From: an uncultured Roseovarius sp.
GTDB taxonomy: Bacteria > Pseudomonadota > Alphaproteobacteria > Rhodobacterales > Rhodobacteraceae
Direction of reading: 5' to 3'
Assembly: GCA_947497295.1 (NCBI GenBank)
Contig: CANMFU010000003.1
Span: 248,001 to 312,000, forward strand
DNA: 64,000 nt
Numbering within the stretch: position 1 is the first letter of the stretch; every line of letters starts with the position of its first letter. Shown in pieces: positions 44,770 through 54,524 of this stretch. The position numbers were made by a program, and so were the translations under genes. The notes under the pieces are model-generated. The model made no database searches. It had not been told where the DNA came from and was given only the letters and a program-made list of their open reading frames with translations.

Positions 44770-45609
44770 ATGCCAATTAAATCCCTTTTTACGGTGCTGA
44801 CAGATCCCGCATTGATCGCACCCGCACTTGATGCCGCTATCGTTCTGGCCCGCAAGCATGATGCCAATCTCGATATCATGTGCATTGGCGTTGATGCCTC
44901 ACAAATTGGATATTTCCACGCCTCCGCCTCGGCGGCTCTGGTCGAGCAGTGCCTTGCCCGCGCGCAGGATCGCGCATCCGAGATCAAGACTGCCGCAGAC
45001 GATTATATGAAAAACAGTGGTGTTCATTGGTGCAGTCAGATCGAGGTCGCACCGATGGCCGACATGGGCAGGCGCATCGGCGCCGAGGCGCGCTTTGCCG
45101 ATCTGGCCGTGCTTCCGCAACCCTACACCGACGGCGCCGGAGGCGAGGTGGAAGCCGCAGCCGAGGCCTGCCTTTTCAACGGTCGCGTGCCGACCGTCAT
45201 CATCCCCAAGGGCGTCGAGATGCCCGCCGCGCCTGAGCGGATCATGATTGCATGGAATGACAGCTTTGAGGCGATGAGCGCGGTGCGCAACGCCCTGCCG
45301 ATCCTCAGCCAGGCCGCGCAGGTACATGTTGTCATCGTCGATCCGCCGGTTCAGGGCCCCGACAGGTCCGACCCGGGCGGACGCGTGTCGCAATTTCTGG
45401 CGCGCCACGGCCTGAATGTCGAAATCGACGTGCTGGCGCGCACCCTGCCCCGCGTTTCGGATGTTCTGATGCGCCATGCGGTCGATATGAACGCAGATCT
45501 GATGGTGCTGGGCGCTTACGGCCGTTCGCGTCTGAGCGAGGCCATGTTTGGCGGCACCACGCGCAATCTGCTGGAAAATGCACATCTGCCGCTGTTCATG
45601 TCACGCTGA
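44770..45609 (+). CDS. Universal stress protein, two-domain
   Basis: A 279-residue protein with two UspA folds in tandem. The N-terminal copy (~1-145) is diverged. The C-terminal copy (~155-279) keeps the nucleotide-binding signature 'VLGAYGRSRLSEAMFGGTTR' (G-x2-G-x9-G-S/T form). AAGGAG precedes ATG 44770. It is divergent from ccoN with its own FNR box, and next to fnrL; FNR-controlled Usp genes beside cbb3 operons are known in related bacteria. Likely a role in low-oxygen survival. Confidence 0.88.
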   Translation: MPIKSLFTVLTDPALIAPALDAAIVLARKHDANLDIMCIGVDASQIGYFHASASAALVEQCLARAQDRASEIKTAADDYMKNSGVHWCSQIEVAPMADMGRRIGAEARFADLAVLPQPYTDGAGGEVEAAAEACLFNGRVPTVIIPKGVEMPAAPERIMIAWNDSFEAMSAVRNALPILSQAAQVHVVIVDPPVQGPDRSDPGGRVSQFLARHGLNVEIDVLARTLPRVSDVLMRHAVDMNADLMVLGAYGRSRLSEAMFGGTTRNLLENAHLPLFMSR

Positions 45610-45652
45610 CAGAACATCCCGGCACGTGCGACCGCTCCCGAAATCAGGCGCC

Positions 45653-46396
45653 TTACGACATCAAAGCCTGTGCATCGCTGCCCGCCTCATTCATCAGGCG
45701 GGCGAAATCAGGCACCGTGACATGGCGTTTGCTTTTCAGGGAAATGACGTTGTCGCGCCGAAGTGCGGAAATCTGGCGGCTGACCGTCTCCAGCGTCAGG
45801 CCCAGATAATCGGCCATCGCCTCGCGGGTCAGAGGAAGATCAAACACTGCTTGCCCCTGCGACCCCGACAAACTGGACAAGGCGCTGCGCCGTGCGATGA
45901 TCGCCAACAGAGATGCGATCTTCTCGCGTGCGGTCTTGCGGCCCAGCACCAGCATCCATTCCCGCGCGGCGTCCAATTCATCCAGCGTCATTTCCAGCAG
46001 CCGCTGCGAGATGCGCGGCGTGTCGTGAATGATCTGCTCGAACGGGCGCTTGCGGAAACAGCACATGACCAGATCGCTGGTCGCAATCACATTATACGGC
46101 GCCTCATTCCTGCCCGGTCGTCCGACAAAATCGCTGGGCAGAAGCAGACCCACCATCTGAGTGCGCCCATCCTCCATCGTCTGGGTCAGCGTTGCGATGC
46201 CGGAGATGACCGACCCGACAAAATCCATCCGGTCACCGGACCAGATCACCGTCTGGCCGGCCTGAAAGCTACGATTGTACTTGATCCGGTCCAGCTGCTC
46301 CAGCTCGCCGGGGTTACAACGCGCACAGACAGCGCGATGCCGAATTGGGCAATTCCCGCACTCTTGGGGGATCTGAAGAAACTTATCTACAAGCAT
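45653..46396 (-). CDS. fnrL: Oxygen-responsive regulator FnrL (Crp/Fnr family)
   Basis: A 247-residue Crp/Fnr protein. N-terminal Cys13, Cys16, Cys24 and Cys27 ('ECGNCPIRHRAVCARC') with a central Cys ('DLVMCCF') can ligate an oxygen-sensitive 4Fe-4S cluster. The helix-turn-helix 'LTREAMADYLGLTLETVSRQ' has the E-x2-S-R pattern that reads TTGAT half-sites. It would activate ccoNOQP, ccoGHIS and the stress protein, whose upstream sites match. Convergent with the stress protein gene. Confidence 0.94.
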   Translation of the reverse strand: MLVDKFLQIPQECGNCPIRHRAVCARCNPGELEQLDRIKYNRSFQAGQTVIWSGDRMDFVGSVISGIATLTQTMEDGRTQMVGLLLPSDFVGRPGRNEAPYNVIATSDLVMCCFRKRPFEQIIHDTPRISQRLLEMTLDELDAAREWMLVLGRKTAREKIASLLAIIARRSALSSLSGSQGQAVFDLPLTREAMADYLGLTLETVSRQISALRRDNVISLKSKRHVTVPDFARLMNEAGSDAQALMS

Positions 46397-46420
46397 GCGC
46401 GCACACTCCCCCGGTCCGAG

Positions 46421-46434
46421 CCGATGTCAATCAA
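46421..46434 (-). promoter_or_regulatory. Imperfect FNR-like site before fnrL
   Basis: On the minus strand TTGAT-TGAC-ATCGG: first half exact, second half three of five. Its centre is only about 31 bp before the fnrL ATG, so if real it would more likely repress than activate (autoregulation). Confidence 0.35.
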
Positions 46435-46535
46435 TCGTTTAAAGTAGGTCGTTACCGCCTGAAAGACAACTGATGCTTGCCTGCAAGTTGGCGGGCCGTC
46501 CCCCTGCGGAGCGCCGCCCCGATGCGCGCCGCATC

Positions 46536-48134
46536 CTATCCTGCCGGATTAACCGCCGCACGAAGCAGACTGCGGGCGTAGTCGGTTTGCGGCCGCTCGA
46601 ACAGATCCTCGGCATCGCCCGCCTCGATTACGTCGCCCTGTTTCATCACGATGATCTTGTGGCTCATAGCACGCACGACGGTCAGATCGTGACTGATAAA
46701 CAGGTATGCCAGCCCGTATTTCACCTGCAAACGGCGTAAAAGGTCAACAATCTGCACCTGCACCGTCATGTCCAGCGCGCTTGTCGGCTCGTCCAGAACC
46801 AGCAGCTTGGGACGCAGAATCATCGCGCGGGCGATGGCGATCCGCTGGCGCTGCCCGCCCGAAAATTCGTGCGGATAGCGGTCCATCACGGCGCGGGGCA
46901 GCTCGACCTCGTCCATGACATCGCCCACCAGCTCGCGCGTGGACCTCTTATCCTCGCGTCCGGCGGGGTTGCCATGCACGCCAAGCCCTTCCGATATGAT
47001 CTCGGCGCAGGTCATGCGCGGCGACAGGCTGCCATAGGGATCCTGAAACACGATCTGCATATCTGCCCGGTGACGGCGCAGCTGGCGCGTTGACCAGCCG
47101 CGAACATCCTCGCCCGCAAAGGTGACGCTCCCCTCGGACCCGATCAGCCGCATGATCGCCAGCGCCAGCGTGGTCTTGCCCGATCCGGATTCGCCCACAA
47201 TCCCCAGCGTTTCGCCCGCGCGCACGGTGATGCTGGCCGCGTTGACCGCCTTTACATGGCCGACCGTCTTTTTGAGAAAACCCTTCTGAATTGGAAACCA
47301 GACCCGCAGATCTTCCGTCTCGACAATGACCGGTGCTTCCTCTGGTACAGGCTTGGGCCGACCGACCGCCTGTGCATCCAGCAGCTTGCGCGTATAGGCG
47401 TGCTGCGGATGGGCGAACACCTCGGCTGTTAGACCTGCCTCGACGATACGGCCATCCTTCATCACGCAGACCTTGTCGGCAATGCGCCGCACGATGGTCA
47501 GATCATGGGTAATGAACAGCATCCCCATGTCACGGCTTTTCAGATCCGCCAGCAGGTCCAGAATCTGCGCCTGAATGGTCACATCCAGCGCCGTCGTCGG
47601 CTCGTCCGCGATCAGGATGTCTGGGCCGTTGGCCAATGCCATCGCGATCATCACGCGCTGACGCTGCCCGCCCGACAGCTGATGCGGGTAGGCGTCCAGA
47701 CGGCTTTCGGGATCGCGGATGCCGACCTCGGTCAGCAGCTCGATGATGCGCGCGCGCGCCGCGCCACCCTTCAGCCCCTGATGCAATTCCAGCGACTCGG
47801 CCAACTGACGCTCCAGCGTGTGCAGCGGGTTGAGCGACGTCATCGGCTCTTGAAAGATAAAGCTGATGTCGTTGCCCCGCACCTTGCGCAGCTGGCGCTC
47901 GGACGCGCCGATCATCTCCTGCCCATCATAGCGTATGGACCCGCCCACTTTGGCGGAATCGCCCAGCAGCGACACGGTAGAGAGCGCGGTCACCGATTTC
48001 CCCGATCCGCTCTCGCCCACCAGCGCGACCGTCTCGCCGCGGTCCACGGTAAAACTGACGCCATGCACAGCCTGCACGGTCTGGCCATCTTGCCGAAACG
48101 CGACGGTCAGATCCTCGACTTCCAGAAGGCTCAT
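46536..48134 (-). CDS. yejF: Peptide ABC transporter, duplicated ATPase YejF
   Basis: A 532-residue fusion of two ABC ATPase domains. Domain 1: Walker A 'GESGSGKSVT', signature 'LSGGQRQR'. Domain 2 (from ~270): Walker A 'GESGSGKTTLALAI', signature 'FSGGQRQRIAIARAMI', Walker B 'LLVLDEPTSALD'. The fused ATPase is the YejF/DdpDF form used for oligopeptides and microcins. ATG 48134 overlaps the yejE stop (ATGA), which settles the start. Confidence 0.92.
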   Translation of the reverse strand: MSLLEVEDLTVAFRQDGQTVQAVHGVSFTVDRGETVALVGESGSGKSVTALSTVSLLGDSAKVGGSIRYDGQEMIGASERQLRKVRGNDISFIFQEPMTSLNPLHTLERQLAESLELHQGLKGGAARARIIELLTEVGIRDPESRLDAYPHQLSGGQRQRVMIAMALANGPDILIADEPTTALDVTIQAQILDLLADLKSRDMGMLFITHDLTIVRRIADKVCVMKDGRIVEAGLTAEVFAHPQHAYTRKLLDAQAVGRPKPVPEEAPVIVETEDLRVWFPIQKGFLKKTVGHVKAVNAASITVRAGETLGIVGESGSGKTTLALAIMRLIGSEGSVTFAGEDVRGWSTRQLRRHRADMQIVFQDPYGSLSPRMTCAEIISEGLGVHGNPAGREDKRSTRELVGDVMDEVELPRAVMDRYPHEFSGGQRQRIAIARAMILRPKLLVLDEPTSALDMTVQVQIVDLLRRLQVKYGLAYLFISHDLTVVRAMSHKIIVMKQGDVIEAGDAEDLFERPQTDYARSLLRAAVNPAG

Positions 48135-49237
48135 TGAAACGTCTTTCTGGGATCGAACGCATCGCGCACGCCTTCGAAGATGAAGACCAGCAGCGACAGC
48201 ATGATCGCGAAGGCGAAGAAGGCGGTGAATGCCAGCCATGGCGCCTGTAGGTTATTCTTGGCCTGCAGGGTCAATTCTCCCAGCGACGGCGACGAAGACG
48301 GCAGGCCGAAGCCCAGGAAATCGAGGCCGGCCAGCAAGCTGATCGTGCCGGTGATGACGAAAGGCAGCATCGTCAGCGTCGCAACCATCGCGTTGGGCAG
48401 CATGTGCCGGAACATGATCCGCCCGTTGCTGACGCCCAAGGCTTTGGCCGCGCGCACATATTCCAGATTGCGCGCGCGCAGGAATTCGGCCCGCACCACG
48501 CCCACCAACGCCATCCAGCCAAACAGCACCGTGATCGCCACAAGCAGCCAGAAGCCCCGCGGCAAGATCGCGAAGAGGATGATGATGACATATAGCTGAG
48601 GGGTCGCCGCCCATATCTCGATAAAGCGCTGGAATGTCAGGTCCAGCCAGCCGCCAAAATAGCCCTGCACGGCCCCCGCCGCGATCCCGAGGATCGATGC
48701 CAGCGTGGTGACGATCAGCGTGAACAGCACCGACAGGCGGAACCCGTAGATCACCCGCGCCAGCACGTCGCGCTTGGTGTTGTCGGTGCCCAAGAGGTTC
48801 TGCGCATTGGGCGGCAGCGGCGCCGCGCCGGGGCGATCAACGGGCGTGTCATAGCTGTAGGGGATCGGCGGCCAGATCGCCCAGCCTGCCGCGATCGTCT
48901 CGCCATCCACCTCGCCTGAGGCTGCCTGTGCAATCACCCCTTCGGGATCGTCAAAACAGGCATCCAGGCCCCCCGATGCGATCAAGCAGCGCACTTCGGG
49001 ATCGCGATAGATCGCTTCGGTCCGGAAGTCACCGCCAAACTCCGTCTCGGGGTAGAACTTGAAGATCGGGGTGTAGAACTCGCCGCGATACTGCACGAGG
49101 ATCGGCTTGTCGTTTGCCAGAAACTCGGCAAAAAGGCTTAGCCCGAACACGATACTGAACAGGATCAGCGACCAGAAGGCGCGCCGGTTGCGGCGGAAAT
49201 TGCGCCACCGGCGCTGGTTGAGCGGCGACAGGGCCAT
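48131..49237 (-). CDS. yejE: Peptide ABC transporter permease YejE
   Basis: A 368-residue permease of the OppC/DppC class. A long periplasmic insert follows the first transmembrane helix ('YRGEFYTPIFKFYPETEFGG'), a YejE hallmark. The EAA loop is 'RAAKALGVSNGRIMFRHMLP'. ATG 49237 starts 4 bp after the yejB stop and gives a typical cytoplasmic N-terminus. Confidence 0.92.
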   Translation of the reverse strand: MALSPLNQRRWRNFRRNRRAFWSLILFSIVFGLSLFAEFLANDKPILVQYRGEFYTPIFKFYPETEFGGDFRTEAIYRDPEVRCLIASGGLDACFDDPEGVIAQAASGEVDGETIAAGWAIWPPIPYSYDTPVDRPGAAPLPPNAQNLLGTDNTKRDVLARVIYGFRLSVLFTLIVTTLASILGIAAGAVQGYFGGWLDLTFQRFIEIWAATPQLYVIIILFAILPRGFWLLVAITVLFGWMALVGVVRAEFLRARNLEYVRAAKALGVSNGRIMFRHMLPNAMVATLTMLPFVITGTISLLAGLDFLGFGLPSSSPSLGELTLQAKNNLQAPWLAFTAFFAFAIMLSLLVFIFEGVRDAFDPRKTFQ

Positions 49238-49241
49238 CGCG

Positions 49242-50333
49242 TCAGCCCTCCCGCTTTTCAAAGTCGATGCGCGGATCGACCAGCACATACATCAGATCGC
49301 TGAAGATATTCACCACCAGCCCGATGAGGCCAAAGAGGAACAGCGTGCCGAACATCACCGGGTAATCGCGGCCCACAGCCGCCTCGAACCCCAGCCGCCC
49401 CAACCCGTCCAGTGAAAATATCGTCTCGATCAGGACCGACCCGCCGAAGAAAATTCCGATAAACACCGTCGGAAAGCCCGCGATCACGATCAGCATCGCG
49501 TTGCGAAAGACATGACCATAGAGCACGCGGCCCTCACTCAGCCCCTTGGCGCGGGCGGTCATCACGTATTGCTTCTTCACCTCGTCCAGAAAGCTGTTCT
49601 TGGTCAGCAGCGTCAGCGTGGCAAAGGCGGCGATGGTGCTGGCCAGCACCGGCAGCGCGATGTGCCACAGGTAATCCAGCGCCTTGCCGATCATGCTGAG
49701 CTGCTCGAAATTGTCCGACGTCAGGCCGCGCAGCGGAAACAGCTTCCAGTAGCTGCCCCCGGCGAACAGAACCAGCAGCATGATCGCGAACAGGAAGGCG
49801 GGGATCGCATAGGCCACGATGATGATGCCACTGGTCCAGGTGTCAAAACTGCTGCCGTCGCGCACCGCCTTGGCTACGCCCAGCGGAATGGAAATCAGGT
49901 AGGCGATCAGCGTCGACCAGAGGCCGAGGCTGATCGACACCGGCATCTTTTCCAGCACCAGATCGGTCACCTCGATCTTGCGAAAATAGCTCTCGCCGAA
50001 ATCGAAATGCAGGTAGTTCCACATCATCAGCCCAAAGCGCTCCAGGGCCGGCTTGTCCAGACCGAACTGTTTTTCCAGCTCTGCGATCATCTCGGGTGGC
50101 AGTCCACGCGCGCCGACGTACTTGTCGCCCGCGCCGCCCGCATCCATCGCTGTCCCTGCATCACTGCCACCGCCGGCAAAGCTGTCGAACACGTCACCCT
50201 TGCCCTGCATGTTGGCGATGGCCTGCTCGACCGGGCCACCCGGTACGAACTGCACGAGGGCAAAGTTGATGATCATGATCCCCAAAAGCGTCGGGATGAT
50301 CAGCAGCAGACGCCGCAGGATGTAGGCTCCCAT
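49242..50333 (-). CDS. yejB: Peptide ABC transporter permease YejB
   Basis: A 363-residue OppB/DppB-class permease. '[20 protein letters not shown]' is the standard start, and the EAA region reads '[20 protein letters not shown]'. The periplasmic insert after helix 1 is longer than in DppB, as in other YejB proteins. It follows yejA by a few bases. Confidence 0.92.
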   Translation of the reverse strand: MGAYILRRLLLIIPTLLGIMIINFALVQFVPGGPVEQAIANMQGKGDVFDSFAGGGSDAGTAMDAGGAGDKYVGARGLPPEMIAELEKQFGLDKPALERFGLMMWNYLHFDFGESYFRKIEVTDLVLEKMPVSISLGLWSTLIAYLISIPLGVAKAVRDGSSFDTWTSGIIIVAYAIPAFLFAIMLLVLFAGGSYWKLFPLRGLTSDNFEQLSMIGKALDYLWHIALPVLASTIAAFATLTLLTKNSFLDEVKKQYVMTARAKGLSEGRVLYGHVFRNAMLIVIAGFPTVFIGIFFGGSVLIETIFSLDGLGRLGFEAAVGRDYPVMFGTLFLFGLIGLVVNIFSDLMYVLVDPRIDFEKREG

Positions 50334-50340
50334 AGTGCGA

Positions 50341-52305
50341 CTACCTCAGCGCGCCGGAGGATTTCAATGCCGCCGCCTTTTCGGCATCTGCCCACCAGAA
50401 ATCCAGGACGCCCAGCGCATAGGGCGGCATTGTTTCGGGATGCGCGTACATGTCCCAATAGGCGACCCAATGCGCGTCATTGTACCAAACCGGGATCATG
50501 AACAACTCGTACCGCAGCGCGCGGTCCAGCGCTGTCAGTGCGGCGTCCTGCGTCTGCTGATCATCCGTTTCCAGCGCTGCGTTGATGATCGCATCAACCA
50601 TCGGGCTGGCCAGTCCGGCGGGATTAAACAGGCTGAAAGCTGCTTCCTGACTACCAAAGCGCTGCATCAGTCCGGTGCCAGGCTGCAGGAAGGACGAATA
50701 ATTATCAAACACCAGATCATAATCGCGGTCGCGGCTGCGCAGAGTGTACTGCGACGGATCAATCTTCTCCAACTTGGCGTCAATACCCATCGCGCGCAGG
50801 TTTTGCACGAAATTCTCAACCACTGCGCCAATGGTGGCCGAGCCGGAGGACGGAATCGGAAATTCCAATGTCAGCTTTTTGCCGCCCGCATTCTGGCGCA
50901 TGCCATCCGCGCCCACCGGCCAGCCCGCCTCGTCCAGCAGGCCCATCGCGCGGCGCAGATTGCGCCGATCTGTCAGGCGGCTGGCATCAGATGTATGCGG
51001 CAGCATCGCCGGTTCGGTCAGCATTTCGGGCGGGATCACGTCACCAAGGCTTTGCAGCAATTCCAGCTCGGCGCCTTCGGGCACGCCATTCGCTTGCAGC
51101 GGCGTGTCCTGCACGAAAGAGGCACGCTGCTTGAACAGGCCGTATTGCAGGCTCTCATTCGTCCATTCAAAGTTGAAGGCCAGCGCGATCGCCTGTCGCA
51201 CGCGCTTGTCCTTCAGCGTCTCGCGGGCAAGGTTGAACACGATGCCTGATGGGGTGGGCGGCGTACCGTCTGGCAGATCCTCCAGTTTGACATTTCCATT
51301 CTTCACCGCCGGGAAATCATACCCAGTTGCCCATGTTTTCGAATTCGTTTCCTGCCGGAAGGTATATTCGCCTGCGGTAAACGCCTGAAATGCTGCGGAT
51401 TCGTCGGCAAAATATTCGATCCGGATGGTATCGAAATTATGCCGACCCACATTGATCGGCAGATCGCGGCCCCAGTAATCTGGGTTGCGCTTGTAGATGA
51501 TGCGCCGGTTCACCTCAGCATCATCCATCATGTACGGCCCCGATCCGGGCGCGGCATCAAGGCGCGGCTCGTCCAGGCGCGCGCCGGTTTCCTCGTACCA
51601 TGCTTTGGGAAACACCGGCACCGCACCGACCTGATCGACCAGCGACCGGCGCGAAATGCCGGGGGCAAAGGTGAATTTAACGGTGTGATCGTCCAGCGCC
51701 TCGGCGCCCGTCACCCGGCGCTTGACCGCTTCGGCGTAGGATTGCAGCCCTTGCTCCAGAAACAGGTTATGCGAAAATACGACGTCATGCGCAGTGACGG
51801 GCGTGCCGTCGGAAAACCGCGCTTCGGGCCGCATATGAAAGATGACCCAGTTTTTGCCGGCATCATACTCCAGACGCTTCGCCAGCAGCCCATAAGCTTC
51901 GCCGTAGGTGTCGGCGGGCAATCCTTCGCTGGTGGCGAGCATGTCGCCCAGCAAGCTTTCATACACCATCCACGAATAAGCCCCGGCACGGCCCTTGCGC
52001 GAATAGGGGTTCATCGAATCGAACGTGCCGGAGGCATCCAGCGCGATTTCCCCGCCCTTGGGTGCGTCCGGGTTGACGTAGTCGAAATGCGCGAAATCGG
52101 CGGGATATTTCAAATCACCAAAGTAGCTGTATCCATGCGAGCTGATTATCTCGCTGTCCGCGTCCTGAGCCAGCGCGCCATGTGCCACCAGCGCCGTCAA
52201 TGCCAGCCCGGTCAGAGCGGCGCGCAGTAGACTGGACCTGCCCTTCGGCGCTGAAACGGCGCAGGGCGTGGCGGTGTTTCGCTGTGGCATGGGCATCCTC
52301 ATCAT
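50341..52305 (-). CDS. yejA: Peptide ABC transporter, periplasmic binding protein YejA
   Basis: A protein of about 654 residues, solute-binding family 5. A signal peptide ('[17 protein letters not shown]') lies after a ~20-residue basic n-region. Family blocks include '[20 protein letters not shown]', '[12 protein letters not shown]' and 'SMNPYSRKG', all YejA-type. Several ATG codons cluster at 52290-52305; I take the first with GGA upstream. First gene of yejABEF. A peptide role is inferred from the family. Confidence 0.92.
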   Translation of the reverse strand: MMRMPMPQRNTATPCAVSAPKGRSSLLRAALTGLALTALVAHGALAQDADSEIISSHGYSYFGDLKYPADFAHFDYVNPDAPKGGEIALDASGTFDSMNPYSRKGRAGAYSWMVYESLLGDMLATSEGLPADTYGEAYGLLAKRLEYDAGKNWVIFHMRPEARFSDGTPVTAHDVVFSHNLFLEQGLQSYAEAVKRRVTGAEALDDHTVKFTFAPGISRRSLVDQVGAVPVFPKAWYEETGARLDEPRLDAAPGSGPYMMDDAEVNRRIIYKRNPDYWGRDLPINVGRHNFDTIRIEYFADESAAFQAFTAGEYTFRQETNSKTWATGYDFPAVKNGNVKLEDLPDGTPPTPSGIVFNLARETLKDKRVRQAIALAFNFEWTNESLQYGLFKQRASFVQDTPLQANGVPEGAELELLQSLGDVIPPEMLTEPAMLPHTSDASRLTDRRNLRRAMGLLDEAGWPVGADGMRQNAGGKKLTLEFPIPSSGSATIGAVVENFVQNLRAMGIDAKLEKIDPSQYTLRSRDRDYDLVFDNYSSFLQPGTGLMQRFGSQEAAFSLFNPAGLASPMVDAIINAALETDDQQTQDAALTALDRALRYELFMIPVWYNDAHWVAYWDMYAHPETMPPYALGVLDFWWADAEKAAALKSSGALR

Positions 52306-52419
52306 GTGGTCCGTGCCGCGCGCGAGGGCGCCGGGCATCTCGCGCGCAGGCTACCGGAGCACGGCCCCAACATTCAAGCACGGAAAGCGGCAGCCACCCG
52401 CGATTCTACGTGAACAAAA

Positions 52420-52446
52420 AAGAGCGGCCCGAACCGGACCGCTCTT
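52420..52446 (-). terminator. Terminator of the cytochrome c gene
   Basis: A hairpin of about 10 bp (AAGAGCGGtCC / GGgCCGCTCTT) followed on the minus strand by TTTTG. It lies 28 bp after the cytochrome stop and separates it from yejABEF. Confidence 0.88.
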
Positions 52447-52473
52447 GATTTTCTAGGCGTTCAGCGCCCGCGT

Positions 52474-52995
52474 TCAGCCGCCGAATGTGGCCAGATACGC
52501 GATCACATTGGCGCGATCCTCGACGCTTTTCAGTCCTGAAAAGCTCATGGCGGTGCCGGGTGCATAGCCCGCCGGATTGGTCAGATACTCGCTCAGATGC
52601 TCGGGCGTCCAGACATCTACGACCTTCTCCAGCGCGCCGGAATACCCAAAGCCTTCGGCGGTATCGACTTCGCGTCCAACGACACCGTAAAGATAAGGAC
52701 CGGTCGAATTGGCGCCTTGCTCCAGCTGATGGCAGGCTTTGCATTTGTTGAACACACGCTCGCCCTTGCCTGCATCGGCGGAGGCATAGACCTCTTCGAA
52801 TGTCGGTCCGGCCTCTTCTTCGGCAGGCTCCTCATCGCCGCCAGTCTCAACCAGATAGCCTTGCACCACCTCGTCGCCGTGGTGGGGGACGCGCGAAGCA
52901 TACAGTTCTTCGGCCACGAATTTGCCCAGAAGAAACACCAGAAACGCACCGCAAAGAGCGCCCAATACCTTGGTGACTGTCATTGTGTCGAACAT
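52474..52995 (-). CDS. Membrane-anchored cytochrome c (CycM / c552 type)
   Basis: A 173-residue class I cytochrome c on an uncleaved N-terminal anchor ('ALCGAFLVFLLGKFVAEELY'). A ~35-residue acidic linker leads to the heme domain: Cys85-x2-Cys88-His89 ('CKACH') and axial Met150 ('PGTAMSFSGL'). It resembles CycM and cytochrome c-y, which carry electrons from bc1 to terminal oxidases. An alternative start is ATG 52983. It is not next to the cco genes, but could feed them. Confidence 0.9.
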   Translation of the reverse strand: MFDTMTVTKVLGALCGAFLVFLLGKFVAEELYASRVPHHGDEVVQGYLVETGGDEEPAEEEAGPTFEEVYASADAGKGERVFNKCKACHQLEQGANSTGPYLYGVVGREVDTAEGFGYSGALEKVVDVWTPEHLSEYLTNPAGYAPGTAMSFSGLKSVEDRANVIAYLATFGG

Positions 52996-53141
52996 GTATC
53001 CGCTTCCATTTGATATCCTTTGGCCGCGTATCTATCCGCTTCCCCTCCCCTTGCGCAAGGTATAGTTTGCACGACGAAATGCCTGCCCCGGCCCGTTCTG
53101 TGCGCGGCCCTGGCAGACCCTAAACGCGAGGACGCGTCACA

Positions 53142-53975
53142 ATGCCCCAGACAATTGCCTTTCAGGGAGAGCCGGGCGCCTATTCGCATCAGGCCTGCCG
53201 CGAGACATACCCGGGGGCCACAGCCCTGCCCTGCCGCACGTTTGAGGACGCGATCCAAGCAGTGCGTAGCGGCACGGCGGATCTGGCTATGCTGCCGGTC
53301 GAAAACTCGACTTTCGGGCGCGTTGCGGACATTCATCACTTGCTGCCCGGCGGCGGGCTGCACATCATTGGCGAGGCTTTTGTCAGGGTCAAAATCGCGC
53401 TGCTGGCGGTGCCTGGCACGCCGCTGGAAAATATTCGCCGCGCCATGAGCCACCCCATGCTTCTGGGGCAATGTCGCGGATTTCTAGAGGCGCACGGAAT
53501 CGATCGCATCACCGGTGCCGACACGGCCGGATCAGCCCGGCACGTTGCCGAACAGGCCGTGCCGCAGACCGCTGCGCTGGCCAGCGCATTGGCAGGCGAA
53601 ATCTACGGACTGGAGGCGCTGGCCGACGGAATCGAGGATGAGGGCGACAACACCACCCGATTTCTGGTGATGGCGCCCGCGCCCGACATGGTCCGGCGCG
53701 GCGATGCGGGGATGATGACCAGCCTTGTCTTTACCGTGCGCAACATTCCTGCTGCGCTCTACAAGGCGATGGGCGGCTTTGCCACCAACAGCGTCAACAT
53801 GACCAAACTGGAAAGCTACATGGTCGGCGGATCGTTCTCGGCAACGCAGTTCTACGCCGATATAGAAGGTCATCCGGAGGACGCCAATGTGAGGCTGGCA
53901 TTGGAAGAGCTGGAGTATTTTACCTCTCAGATAAATATCCTTGGCGTCTATCCACGCGATCCGCGCCGGGACTGA
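53142..53975 (+). CDS. pheA: Prephenate dehydratase
   Basis: A 277-residue monofunctional enzyme that turns prephenate into phenylpyruvate for phenylalanine synthesis. Catalytic region: 'FQGEPGAYSHQACRE' at the start, 'MLPVENSTFGRV', and the 'GDNTTRFLVM' motif with the essential Thr. A C-terminal ACT domain (~195-275) has 'MTKLESYMVGGSFSATQFY' with the ESRP-like Phe-binding site changed to LESY. There is no chorismate mutase domain. Confidence 0.94.
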   Translation: MPQTIAFQGEPGAYSHQACRETYPGATALPCRTFEDAIQAVRSGTADLAMLPVENSTFGRVADIHHLLPGGGLHIIGEAFVRVKIALLAVPGTPLENIRRAMSHPMLLGQCRGFLEAHGIDRITGADTAGSARHVAEQAVPQTAALASALAGEIYGLEALADGIEDEGDNTTRFLVMAPAPDMVRRGDAGMMTSLVFTVRNIPAALYKAMGGFATNSVNMTKLESYMVGGSFSATQFYADIEGHPEDANVRLALEELEYFTSQINILGVYPRDPRRD

Positions 53976-53993
53976 CCGGCGACTGCATCCGCT

Positions 53994-54461
53994 TCAGGCG
54001 CGGCGTCTGTATCTGTTTTCCAGATCCTGCGCGAAACCGGCCATACGCAGATCGAACCGTTTGGTCACGTTGGTTCGGGCCAGTTTCAGCGACTGCACCA
54101 TCAGGCGCGCCGAGATGTTCTGCGGCTTTAGTTCGGCCACCATCGACATCCGGGTGCGCCCGCGCGACAGGGCCACTAATTCGACCTCCATATCGCAATC
54201 GAGCGATTTTGACGTAGCGGTAAAACGCATCAGCGCCGGAGGCTCATAGCAGGTCAGTTCCAATTGCATCTGGCGGCGCTTGCCACGCATGTCAAAAGCG
54301 GTATCCCACGCCATGCCGGGTTCCGGCGGTTTTTTGTCAGTGGTGCGCTGCACATCGGCGCCGCGGCGCAAGATGGACCGCTCTAACGCCGTAAAATCCG
54401 AAATCTGCGAAAAGACGTAGTCGATGGGCGCCTCGATATCTTCGCGTGCCTCGAATTTCAT
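53994..54461 (-). CDS. SRPBCC-family protein
   Basis: A 155-residue START/Bet v1-like protein. 'MKFEAREDIEAPIDYVFSQI' is the usual opening strand and helix, and 'KRFDLRMAGFAQDLENRY' the closing helix. The fold has a hydrophobic ligand cavity; no ligand can be deduced. Convergent with pheA, 18 bp apart. Confidence 0.82.
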   Translation of the reverse strand: MKFEAREDIEAPIDYVFSQISDFTALERSILRRGADVQRTTDKKPPEPGMAWDTAFDMRGKRRQMQLELTCYEPPALMRFTATSKSLDCDMEVELVALSRGRTRMSMVAELKPQNISARLMVQSLKLARTNVTKRFDLRMAGFAQDLENRYRRRA

Positions 54462-54524
54462 ACCGGTATCCTGCTCGTTTTGATGGCCGCGTGGCGTGGT
54501 GCAGGCCGGGGCGCTATTGTCGCG

